Positions 18,597 through 26,284 of a stretch of 64,000 nucleotides of DNA are shown piece by piece; within the stretch, counting starts at the first letter, position 1; every line of letters begins with the position of its first letter. The stretch lies in contig NZ_BLRL01000005.1 in NCBI RefSeq assembly GCF_015082335.1, forward strand, positions 217,494 to 281,493. Reading direction: 5' to 3'. The position numbers and the translations under genes are program-made. Origin of the DNA: Moritella sp. F3 (GTDB lineage: Bacteria > Pseudomonadota > Gammaproteobacteria > Enterobacterales > Moritellaceae). A model generated the notes under the pieces. That model was not told where the DNA came from. It saw nothing but the letters and a program-made list of their open reading frames with translations, and ran no database searches.

Positions 18597-19550
18597 ATGA
18601 AGTTTTTATGGCTGTTTTTTATAATGATTATGACTGGATGCTCAAACTCATTGAGTATTCCAGATACTTCGGATACACCGAGTTTAATGCAAAGGGGTAA
18701 TACCTATAATGACCTGGTAGCATTACCGAAACCAAAAGGGAAAATCTATGTTGCAGTGTATGACTTCAGAGATCAAACTGGTCAATATAAACCGCAACCA
18801 AATAGTAACTTCTCAACAGCCGTTCCGCAGGGGGCTACGGCACTATTAACCATGGCACTCTTGGATTCTCAGTGGTTTTATCCATTAGAGCGACAAGGTT
18901 TACAAAACCTGTTGACGGAAAGAAAGATAATCCGAGCTGCACAGAATAAAGATAAAGTCGTATCTAATCATGGTGCTGACTTGCCTTCATTACAATCAGC
19001 AAATGTGATGATAGAAGGTGGGATAGTGGCTTATGATACCAATATAAAAACAGGGGGGATAGGCGCTAAATATCTCGGTATTGGTGGTTCTGGTAAATAC
19101 AGAACAGATCAAATTACGGTAAATATTCGCGCTGTGGATATTCGCAGCGGTAAAATTCTATCAAGTATTACCACAACCAAAACAATTCTTTCTTATGAGT
19201 TAGCGGCGGGTGCCTTTCGTTTTGTCGATTATAAAGAGTTACTTGAAGTAGAAATGGGTTATACCAATAATGAACCGGTCAATATTGCTTTAATGTCAGC
19301 CATTGATGCAGCCGTTATTCACTTGATTGTTAATGGTGTAGAGCAAGGATTATGGTCTCCGAGTTCCTTAGATAGCCTAGATTCTCCCGTATTTAAAAAG
19401 TATGCTTCTCAACCTAGCACCCTAGATACAAATGCTAAACAGGTTAGTACGACTGACAAATTTAATACGAATGACAGATTTAAAAAGTATGCTTCTGAAT
19501 TGAAGGCCAAAAATGCGTCGACCCCTAAAAATTACAGAGCTACAAATTAG
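18597..19550 (+). CDS. csgG: Curli secretion channel lipoprotein CsgG
   Basis: 317 residues, longer than the 277 of E. coli. A lipoprotein signal with lipobox MTGC places the lipidated Cys near residue 15. The body carries the CsgG hallmarks: KIYVAVYDFRDQTGQYKP, the transmembrane-hairpin region around ALLDSQWFYPLERQGLQNLL, and MIEGGIVAYDTNIKTGG. Nine such protomers form the outer-membrane pore. The extra C-terminal 50 residues are hydrophilic and contain two FKKYAS motifs about 29 residues apart, which the E. coli protein lacks. Last gene of csgDEFG. Confidence 0.93.
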   Translation: MKFLWLFFIMIMTGCSNSLSIPDTSDTPSLMQRGNTYNDLVALPKPKGKIYVAVYDFRDQTGQYKPQPNSNFSTAVPQGATALLTMALLDSQWFYPLERQGLQNLLTERKIIRAAQNKDKVVSNHGADLPSLQSANVMIEGGIVAYDTNIKTGGIGAKYLGIGGSGKYRTDQITVNIRAVDIRSGKILSSITTTKTILSYELAAGAFRFVDYKELLEVEMGYTNNEPVNIALMSAIDAAVIHLIVNGVEQGLWSPSSLDSLDSPVFKKYASQPSTLDTNAKQVSTTDKFNTNDRFKKYASELKAKNASTPKNYRATN

Positions 19551-19608
19551 TGTGCTTATTTATCGAACTTTAGTCACGCTTTTGTATTCTAATAAATAAT
19601 TATAGTTA

Positions 19609-19643
19609 CTTCGATGTCCCCAGATCCTCAGGGGCCATCGAAG
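19609..19643 (+). terminator. Strong inverted repeat after csgG
   Basis: Thirteen-base arms (19609-19621 and 19631-19643, one mismatch) around a nine-base loop, 58 bases after the csgG stop. There is no T-run, so it may be an mRNA 3'-end stabiliser rather than a full intrinsic terminator. Confidence 0.5.
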
Positions 19644-19714
19644 GATGATAAAGCCTTGAATACCTATGCTAGCGGCATATCAATGGATAACCTCCTTGAT
19701 TAATATAAACCTAT

Positions 19715-20164
19715 CTACAATTCAGACCATTCCCTCACTTTAATCACTACTACACCCCCTCCATATATTGAGTGAACGATATCCGATAACGGTATTCGGA
19801 AGCAATATTTGTTGCCCAAATACCGTTGGTGATAAATCCCCTTATGTTGTATGTTGTATGTTGTCGCGTGCGACAGTAACCGGCAAGATAATCCAAAACA
19901 CATCGTTGACCTCAAATAAATAGCGACCCCAAATAAATAGTTGAGCCAAAATACATAGTTGGCCGCTTCAAGTTCTGCGTCTTTCTTTGTTTTAAATCGA
20001 TAATAGTACATATGCTTGTGTTTGAAGCTGCTAATAAATAGTGTTGTTGGTGTGTTATGTGTACTGACCCCATTAGCTTGTGCTCTATTTGATAACCTGT
20101 AGTAGAAAGCACAAAGGTTTAGGCTCATTGTTTTATATGCAACTCGGGTAGGGTATATCTTCAT
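19715..20164 (-). pseudogene. Decayed fragment of an IS3-family transposase (C-terminal part)
   Basis: The reading frame contains FKHKHMYYYRFKTKKDAELE followed by YVFWLNY, which resembles the segment after the last catalytic Glu of IS3-family OrfB transposases (usually 'SLK.E..Y.YRF.T..EA...' then 'YI..YN..R.HS'). The catalytic Asp/Glu context upstream and the normal C-terminal motif are missing, and the remaining frame is low-complexity and Tyr/His-rich. No intact ends or direct repeats were found. I take it as a remnant of an old insertion between the two curli operons. The whole 19551-20475 gap holds nothing else I can support. Confidence 0.4.
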
Positions 20165-20475
20165 AGGCTCTGCATTGAAATGAAATCTTAATCGCTTTCC
20201 CTGGCAATGAAGACTGAGTTTTTCAATGTCTTTTTGCTGTAGCTATTAGAGTGGGGCATAGCATTTTAAGTTTATGATGTCCTGATCAGTATGGTATTTA
20301 CTGCCTGTGCTTTATTGTTTAGTTCCTGCCTAGCTGCGTACAATATTCAACTTTAATTAACATTAAATTATTTTAGCAGTGGCCGGTAGAATTAAACTAC
20401 ATCAGTATATCGAGTGCTGAACTAAGCATGGTGTAGTATTTTTGGGGGATCTGGTAATCTTTTAGTTATTGCCGC

Positions 20476-20868
20476 TTAGTGGGGGGATGATGATATTTTA
20501 CAATTTTTATCAATTATGAAAGTAGTGATTTTATTAGAAGAGGAAGTGATGATTTTTATAGGGAACTGTTCTTTTGATAAGCTTAAATTAACTTGTGCAT
20601 TTTTATTAATACTGGTTGTGAATTGATTACTGGTATTCGAGGTTAGCTTAATTGTATGATGATTATCATCTTGGTTAGTAATCTGCAGGTTAATACTGCT
20701 ACCGATATCTTGACAAAGAATATTCATTTCTTTAGCCTCTTGTTTCACTTCATCTTGCTTTATTCTCAGCTGCTCTTCACTATGCAACATTTGTGATTGC
20801 TGTAGTGCAAATAAAAAAATAGCGGCATTAAACGCCGCTGATTTTTTACGATTGACTAAATAAGTCAC
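20476..20868 (-). CDS. Possible CsgC-position curli accessory protein
   Basis: 130 residues from a GTG six bases after the csgA stop. The N-terminus (Arg-Lys-Lys then SAAFNAAIFLFALQQSQ) looks like a signal peptide; the rest is Ser/Thr/Asn-rich, predicted beta-rich, with a Cys at about residue 52 and a second near residue 124 that could form a disulphide. E. coli has csgC at the same place (csgB-csgA-csgC), a small periplasmic beta-sandwich that blocks premature amyloid formation. I see no clear sequence match to CsgC, so the function is inferred from position. Its first codons coincide with an intrinsic terminator. Confidence 0.55.
   Translation of the reverse strand: MTYLVNRKKSAAFNAAIFLFALQQSQMLHSEEQLRIKQDEVKQEAKEMNILCQDIGSSINLQITNQDDNHHTIKLTSNTSNQFTTSINKNAQVNLSLSKEQFPIKIITSSSNKITTFIIDKNCKISSSPH
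20813..20839 (-). terminator. Intrinsic terminator/attenuator between csgA and the next gene
   Basis: On the minus strand AGCGGC and GCCGCT (20834-20839 and 20821-20826) pair around a seven-base loop and are followed by seven T (20819-20813). It begins about 35 bases after the csgA stop but lies inside the first 20 codons of the downstream ORF, so it would reduce expression of that ORF relative to csgA. A T-run on the other side makes it usable from the plus strand too. Confidence 0.7.
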
Positions 20869-20874
20869 AGATCT

Positions 20875-22059
20875 TTAGTTTTGTACAACGATTGCACTAT
20901 TATTGTTACTGTAGTTCGCTGTTATCGTTGAGCTATCATTGATATTTTGCGTGACATCAATAGTATTATAGTTTGACTGATACATAGATACTTTGGCCGT
21001 TGCATTATGCGCAGTTTGCTCAATATCCACGTCATTACCATTACCGTGAGAGATATCAACTTTAGCTACATTGTCATAACCATCTTGATCGATATCGACG
21101 TCATTATGAGCGCCATGAGTAATATCAACTTTGGCTTTATTATGATGACCGTCTTGGGCGATATTTACGTTATTGGCAAAGCCGAGAGAGATATCAACTT
21201 TGGCTTTATTTCTAGCACCATCTTGGTCGATATCGACGTTATTATAGGCACCTGCAGTAATATCAACTTTCGCTTTATTTTTATAACCAGCTTGATCAAT
21301 AGCGACGACATTACCTAAACCATAGTGAATATCCACCTTTGCTTTGTTTCTAGCGCCATCTTGGGCTATATTTACATCGTTGTAACCCGCTGCTGTCATA
21401 TACACTTTTGCTTTATTTTTATTACCATCCTGTGCGATAACCACCTTATTACCTAAACCATAGTGAATCCCAACTTTCGCTTTGTTATCATCTGAATGAT
21501 TCGCTACACTTGTTTTAACTTTATTATAAGCACCTTTTTCAATTTCAATATTTAATCGGTTATCGTCAGCGCCACGGCCAAATGTACTCTTGGTTTTATT
21601 GTAATTAGAGTCATTATGAATATTTACTTTCGCAGTGTTGCGGTCAGTGCCCTTCTCTAACATGATTTTTGATTTATTATGATCACCTTCTTGTATTATC
21701 GTTAATTTATTATGGTCAGATTTACCACCGTTAAGCGTGATTTTGGCTTTGTTATCATCACCATATTGATCTACGCTCAATTTATTACGATTACTGTTTT
21801 TTCCAGCTTCGCCATTAATAGCAGTCTTAGATAGATTTCTTTTACCTGTTTGTAAAATGTCGATTTTATTATGATCACCATAGATGATGGTCTCGTGAGC
21901 CTCATTGCCATCGGCGAGGCTAGTACCACTGGTATTTTGTGTTACGGTCACATTATTGTCGTCTGCATTTTGAAAAATCATGGTATCGACATTGCCCGCG
22001 AAAGAAGCGCCAGATACAAGTGCCGAAGAAACTGCGATTGCGATTGTTAATTTTTTCAT
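20875..22059 (-). CDS. csgA: Major curlin subunit CsgA, long repeat-rich form
   Basis: 394 residues, much longer than E. coli CsgA (151). A signal peptide ends at about residue 21 (ASFA/GN). From about residue 26 on the protein is built of curlin-type strands with the pattern N-x-[VI]-x-[IV]-x-Q-x-G-x-x-N. Residues 204-364 form a regular array of seven 23-residue units of the type NDVNIAQDGARNKAKVDI plus a Gly-rich turn; the N-terminal units are more diverged. The strands alternate Asp-rich and Lys-rich edges. It should be exported through CsgG and polymerise as extracellular amyloid. It lies 30 bases after csgB. Confidence 0.9.
   Translation of the reverse strand: MKKLTIAIAVSSALVSGASFAGNVDTMIFQNADDNNVTVTQNTSGTSLADGNEAHETIIYGDHNKIDILQTGKRNLSKTAINGEAGKNSNRNKLSVDQYGDDNKAKITLNGGKSDHNKLTIIQEGDHNKSKIMLEKGTDRNTAKVNIHNDSNYNKTKSTFGRGADDNRLNIEIEKGAYNKVKTSVANHSDDNKAKVGIHYGLGNKVVIAQDGNKNKAKVYMTAAGYNDVNIAQDGARNKAKVDIHYGLGNVVAIDQAGYKNKAKVDITAGAYNNVDIDQDGARNKAKVDISLGFANNVNIAQDGHHNKAKVDITHGAHNDVDIDQDGYDNVAKVDISHGNGNDVDIEQTAHNATAKVSMYQSNYNTIDVTQNINDSSTITANYSNNNSAIVVQN
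20968..21450 (-). repeat. 69-bp coding tandem repeats in csgA
   Basis: Seven imperfect 69-bp units encoding 23 residues each, the regular part of the curlin array. The plus strand shows recurring 'tttggctttatt' and 'cgatatcgacgtta'-like words at 69-base intervals. Copy number may vary between strains. Confidence 0.8.
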
Positions 22060-22089
22060 AGTAATTCCCTTAATGATCTTATATTTTGA

Positions 22090-22626
22090 TTAAAAAGTAT
22101 TGTTGATAATAATACTCGCATGCCCGGTTTGGTTGACCGAAAAATCATGTGAGCTATTCGTTGTATCTTTAATAAAAGCCAGGTTGTGATTACCAGACTG
22201 ATTTATCGTACCTTTATGTTGCGCATTACCACCTTGAATATGTACTGCAACATTACGATTCCCGTGTTGTATAATGGCACTTTCATGCCCTTCACCTACT
22301 TGAATCGTTTTAGCAATGTTGAAGCGACCACTTTGCTTGGTATAAGCGCTGTTATTACTCCCTTCTTGTTTTATTTTTGCTTTGTTCCGAACACCACTTT
22401 GTTGGACATGTGCTTTATTACCTAATCCACCATTGCGATTTTGTAAAACTTTTACTTTAGAGAGATAAGCACCATCAAATTCAATATTTGAATAGTTACC
22501 ACTTGGAGCTAGCTCTGATAAAGCAGCTAACTCTGGCGGCGGTTCGTAGGGAGAAAGACCCCCCGCGAATGTATAACCAGAAAGTGTTAATAAGCAACAA
22601 GCGCTTATATTATTTATCCTTGTCAT
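22090..22626 (-). CDS. csgB: Curlin nucleator CsgB
   Basis: 178 residues with a signal peptide (about residues 1-21, ending near YTFA). After a Pro/Glu-rich linker (SPYEPPPELAALSELAPSG) come about five to six curlin repeats with conserved Gln-x-Gly-x-x-Asn (VQQSGVRNKAKIKQEGSNNS, TKQSGRFNIAKTIQ, IIQHGNRNVAVHI, INQSGNHNLAFI). The first position in the operon, the smaller size and the less regular repeats fit the minor, surface-anchored nucleator rather than CsgA. It should template CsgA polymerisation at the cell surface with CsgF. Confidence 0.85.
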   Translation of the reverse strand: MTRINNISACCLLTLSGYTFAGGLSPYEPPPELAALSELAPSGNYSNIEFDGAYLSKVKVLQNRNGGLGNKAHVQQSGVRNKAKIKQEGSNNSAYTKQSGRFNIAKTIQVGEGHESAIIQHGNRNVAVHIQGGNAQHKGTINQSGNHNLAFIKDTTNSSHDFSVNQTGHASIIINNTF

Positions 22627-23079
22627 ATAAGTACCCTTATGACCTTGTTTTTGTTAAAGCAACATGATGTTACTTGGATTAAGTATTGGATTATCAGGGT
22701 ATTCAACCATCAACTTTATGATGAGATTGTTAATGTTTATGTTAATTTTAAAGGATTAATTAGCCTTATTATTGGTCATCTATTTGGGCTAGATAGGCTG
22801 ATGAAACTAATGCTAAAGTTTATCTTCTGATTGAGATTGGATATATGATGAGGTATATGTCTTTGTTTCTATAATAAAAAGGGATTTTAGGTTTATGCTG
22901 CTGTATCTCGAAGGTGTTACGAGGTGACATAAAGAATATTATAGTTCCAGGTCACACTTTAGAGGTAAAGGTGAAAACCTTAAGGGTAATTTTATATAAA
23001 CGACTGTGCCGTGGTCTGTAATCATTTATCCTATGATGAACCATATCTTGTTTGTTCTAATTACTAAGGAAATACACTT
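22627..23079. other. Divergent region between csgB and the SPFH gene
   Basis: 453 AT-rich bases that must hold the csgB promoter (target of CsgD) and that of the SPFH operon. A 63-codon frame at 22639 lacks a ribosome binding site and overlaps the csgB start region, so I do not call it. No defined operator is recognised. Confidence 0.45.
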
Positions 23080-24054
23080 ATGAATACTGCTATTGATATA
23101 CTCCTAACTCCGTGGCTTTGGATTACGATTGTTGTTATTTTTACCATTCAAAGAAGCGTATTATTTATTCCGCAAAACCGAGGGTATGTTATTTATACCT
23201 TTGGACGTTATAGCGGCACATTACAAGCTGGCCTTAACTTTATAGTGCCTTTTATACAACGAGTCGCTGCAGATCGTAATTTAAAAGAACAGTCATTAGA
23301 TATCTCTTCACAACTGGCTATTACCAAGGACAATATTACCTTGGAACTTGATGGTATTTTATTTATGAAGGTGATTGATGCCGCAGCAGCGACGAACAAC
23401 ATCACTGACTATAAATTAGCGGTAGTACAACTGGCGACCACAACAATGCGTAATGCCATTGGTTCAATGGAACTCGATCAGTGTTTTCAGAATCGAGATA
23501 ACATTAACGCGTCTATCTTAGCGTCAATGACTGAAGCAACTCAACCTTGGGGTGTGCAGGTGACACGTTACGAGATCAAAGATATTACCCCGCCGATTTC
23601 AATTAAAGAAGACATGGAAAAACAAATGGCTGCAGAACGTGAAAAACGTTCTGTGATCCTGACTGCTGAAGGTGTTAAGACGGCTGCGATCACGCAAGCT
23701 GAAGGTTTGAAACAAGCCCGAGTTTTAGATGCGGAAGCGGCTAAGGCAGAGCAGGTACTGGCCGCTGAAGCAAGTAAAGAGTCACAAATATTAGAAGCAA
23801 CGGGTAAAGCTGAGGCGATCAGATTAGTGGCAAATGCAGACTCTTCGGCATTACATGTTGTTGGTGAAGTTGCCATTACTAGCGAAGGACAACAAGCGGT
23901 ACGCTTAAAGCTCGCACAAGATGCTATTTCAGCACACAAAGCGATCGCTGCTGAAGGTTCGGTTATTTTAACGGATGGTAAAACCAGTGAGAATATCGGT
24001 AATACAGTTGCTCAAGCGATTGCAGTTTCAAGCGCACTAAAATTATCTGAATAG
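23080..24054 (+). CDS. SPFH/Band 7 (stomatin/QmcA-like) membrane protein
   Basis: 324 residues. One N-terminal membrane segment (about 10-28, LWITIVVIFTIQRSVLFIPQ), then an SPFH domain (about 28-190, with GRYSGTLQAGLNFIVPFIQ and YEIKDITPP), then an Ala/Glu/Lys-rich coiled coil (about 190-260). Together with the NfeD gene 31 bases downstream this reproduces the qmcA-ybbJ/stomatin-NfeD pair. Such proteins form large membrane-bound cages that organise membrane microdomains and associated proteases. AAGGAAA lies about nine bases before the start. Confidence 0.9.
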   Translation: MNTAIDILLTPWLWITIVVIFTIQRSVLFIPQNRGYVIYTFGRYSGTLQAGLNFIVPFIQRVAADRNLKEQSLDISSQLAITKDNITLELDGILFMKVIDAAAATNNITDYKLAVVQLATTTMRNAIGSMELDQCFQNRDNINASILASMTEATQPWGVQVTRYEIKDITPPISIKEDMEKQMAAEREKRSVILTAEGVKTAAITQAEGLKQARVLDAEAAKAEQVLAAEASKESQILEATGKAEAIRLVANADSSALHVVGEVAITSEGQQAVRLKLAQDAISAHKAIAAEGSVILTDGKTSENIGNTVAQAIAVSSALKLSE

Positions 24055-24085
24055 TGAGGCTATCTTCTATCATGGAGTTTACTAA

Positions 24086-24550
24086 ATGGATACATTAATT
24101 GACTACTTACAGAACAATCATGACCAATTGCTTTATGTGGTTGGCGCGATTGCCTTGATTATTGAGTTGAGTGTGACTGGGTTAAGCGGGCCATTATTAT
24201 TTTTTGGTCTTAGCTGTCTGATCTCTGGGTTATTGGTGAGTATTGGCGTTATCCAAGGCTGGGAGCTTGAAGTATTATCGGTTGGCTTACTGTCAGGTGT
24301 CGTGGCGTTATTATTATGGAAACCACTTAAGCAATTTCAGGGCAATCGCACTGTGCAAGATACGAGTAGCGATATGATTGGTCAAACCGTACCGGTGAGT
24401 GAAACTGTCACTATTAATGGTGGTAAGGTTCGCCATTCCGGTATTAATTGGAATGCCCGCTTAAGTGAATCGGCGACGGTTAGCTCCCTCGATGTTGGTT
24501 TACGAGTTAAAATCGTCGCGGTAGATGGCAATGTTTTAATTGTCGAATAA
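24086..24550 (+). CDS. NfeD-family membrane protein
   Basis: 154 residues, the short NfeD type without a protease domain. About three membrane spans (about 18-75) are followed by a C-terminal OB-fold of five short strands (about 90-152: MIGQTVPVSETVTINGGKV, then VGLRVKIVAVDGNVLIVE). It is the usual operon partner of the SPFH protein upstream and probably binds or modulates its assembly in the inner membrane. Confidence 0.9.
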   Translation: MDTLIDYLQNNHDQLLYVVGAIALIIELSVTGLSGPLLFFGLSCLISGLLVSIGVIQGWELEVLSVGLLSGVVALLLWKPLKQFQGNRTVQDTSSDMIGQTVPVSETVTINGGKVRHSGINWNARLSESATVSSLDVGLRVKIVAVDGNVLIVE

Positions 24551-24632
24551 CGAGTATTGAATAAATAGCGCTGGGCAAAATAGTACTATATACATAGTAA
24601 ATAGATGACTGAGTAAATACTTGACTAATTTA

Positions 24633-25526
24633 TCAGCCATTAAACTCATCGGAGCAGATTAGGTGTTCAATACACAGATCATAAAATGCTTGAGCTTGCG
24701 GTGAAATAGTATGCTCAGCCAGACGAAAAATCCCCATCTTGCGTTCTAACGATGGATCAAGCAAAGGTAACCACACGAGATCAGTTTCATTACTAGAAAA
24801 AGCCAGTTTTGGTAGTGTGGTTATACCAATCCCCAGTTTTAATACTGAAAACAACGAAGTGATATTCTCAACAGAGTAGAGCGCCTTATCAATCAGAACC
24901 CTTGCGGCAGTCGGCTCTAGCAGTCTACAGGTACCATTATGAATGAATGGTTGATCTAATAACGCCTGCCATTCAATGCCATTCACATTATTCGCTATTG
25001 GATTATCCTTTAAACATACCACACCAATAGGATCTGAAATTAGCGGCGTAAAATCCACAGCATCAGCATCTAGGTTCGCACAATTTCCGAGTGCTAAATC
25101 GACTTCACCTGACACTAATCTTGCTTCAACACCAGCGGCATTATCATCAATCAAACTGACTTCAACATTAGGGTATTCCTTACAGAATCGTCCTAGCACA
25201 TTAGGGATCAATTTTGCTGCAACAGAGGGGACACTGGCAATGCGGACGCGCCCTTGTTGGCCTGCCGCTGCGGCTCGTAGGTCGTTGTCTAGGGTTTTAT
25301 AAATATATAAAAACTGCGTGATCTTGGGTAAACATATTTGCCCAAAAGGCGTAAGCGTGGATTTATTTCCTGGCTCAAAGAGTGGCTGCTCTAATGTACG
25401 CTCAAGTTCTTTGATAGAGGTCGATAGCGCGGCCTGAGAGCGATTTGCTCTGCTTGATGCGGCGCGAAATCCACCTTCTTCGACGACTAAAACAAAATGT
25501 CTCAGTTGTTGTATTTTAATATCCAT
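24633..25526 (-). CDS. LysR-family regulator of the adjacent catabolic cluster
   Basis: 297 residues from the ATG at 25526 (MDIKIQQLRHFVLVVEEGGF), where LysR homology begins; a frame from 25589 adds 21 unlikely residues. N-terminal HTH with FRAASSRANRSQAALSTSI, effector domain from about residue 90 (GRVRIASVPSVAAKLIPNVL). The gene is divergent from ridA and the following catabolic genes, so it is the probable pathway regulator with a metabolite of that pathway as co-inducer (inference from position). Confidence 0.87.
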   Translation of the reverse strand: MDIKIQQLRHFVLVVEEGGFRAASSRANRSQAALSTSIKELERTLEQPLFEPGNKSTLTPFGQICLPKITQFLYIYKTLDNDLRAAAAGQQGRVRIASVPSVAAKLIPNVLGRFCKEYPNVEVSLIDDNAAGVEARLVSGEVDLALGNCANLDADAVDFTPLISDPIGVVCLKDNPIANNVNGIEWQALLDQPFIHNGTCRLLEPTAARVLIDKALYSVENITSLFSVLKLGIGITTLPKLAFSSNETDLVWLPLLDPSLERKMGIFRLAEHTISPQAQAFYDLCIEHLICSDEFNG

Positions 25527-25729
25527 ATTTAATAATCCATGCAATGTGTAGTGATAAAACTCTGTATTCATAAAAAAGAACATCATCATAAAAAGTATGT
25601 TGTGATCACGCTTTTACGGGGTGATAAATTTTACTTATCAATTGAACAGAATTTACCGTTAGATTTATCAGGAGTCAACTGGCAATATTCACAACATCGA
25701 AACAAAGCTGTTACAAAATGGATGTAAAC

Positions 25730-26116
25730 ATGACAACTCAAAGCTACCCTGTAAAAACTGAATTATTTGCGTCTAAAGCGCCACTCGAATGGGCGATTGT
25801 AAATAATGGTACTTTATATACTGCGCAGATCCCGATTGATCAAACAGGCGCTGTTGTTGCGGGTGGCATTGAAGCACAAACTCGCCAAACCTTTGACAAT
25901 CTAGTCCACACATTAGAATGTGCCGGCGAATCTCTTAATTCAGTACTGCAAGTCTTAATCTATGTCACTGACCGTGAATATCTCGCCACCGTTAATCAAG
26001 TATATGCAGAATACTTTGATGCGCCTTACCCAAATCGCGCTGCCATGGTCGTCGCAGGACTTGCACGTGAAGAAATGCTCGTTGAGTTTGTTGTCTACGC
26101 TGCTGTCAGTGAATAA
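25730..26116 (+). CDS. RidA/YjgF/YER057c-family protein
   Basis: 128 residues from the ATG at 25730 (an in-frame ATG at 25718 is also possible). Fold markers are APLEWAIVNNGTLYTAQIPI, the helix TFDNLVHTLECAGESLNSVL, and the active-site Arg in the YPNRAAM segment, with the Glu of LVEFVVYAA matching the pair that in RidA hydrolyses enamine/imine intermediates. In this cluster it may act on an imine or enamine arising during breakdown of an amino-containing substrate. First gene of the cluster on this strand. Confidence 0.88.
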   Translation: MTTQSYPVKTELFASKAPLEWAIVNNGTLYTAQIPIDQTGAVVAGGIEAQTRQTFDNLVHTLECAGESLNSVLQVLIYVTDREYLATVNQVYAEYFDAPYPNRAAMVVAGLAREEMLVEFVVYAAVSE

Positions 26117-26284
26117 TCAGCACATTTTTAACTTAAACAAAAGCAACATAAAACCAATATTTATAACGCTATAAACCCGAACTATACTAACGAATATGAT
26201 CTATTTTAACGAATCAATTTAACTTAACGTATCGCCTATTTGTTACCAGTCTGCGTAGCAATAAAGAACAACAAGGAAAGTCGT

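Noticed and set aside
19912..20112. 66-codon frame in another phase over the IS remnant
   Set aside because: The overlapping frame at 19715 carries the transposase-like motif; this one has none.
21007..21318. 103-codon plus-strand frame inside csgA
   Set aside because: Complement of the curlin repeats; no independent support.
22639..22830. 63-codon frame between csgB and the SPFH gene
   Set aside because: No ribosome binding site, overlaps the csgB promoter region, low-complexity hydrophobic; probably chance.
25539..25727. 62-codon frame upstream of ridA
   Set aside because: No Shine-Dalgarno and it spans the LysR/ridA divergent promoter region; not supported as a gene.
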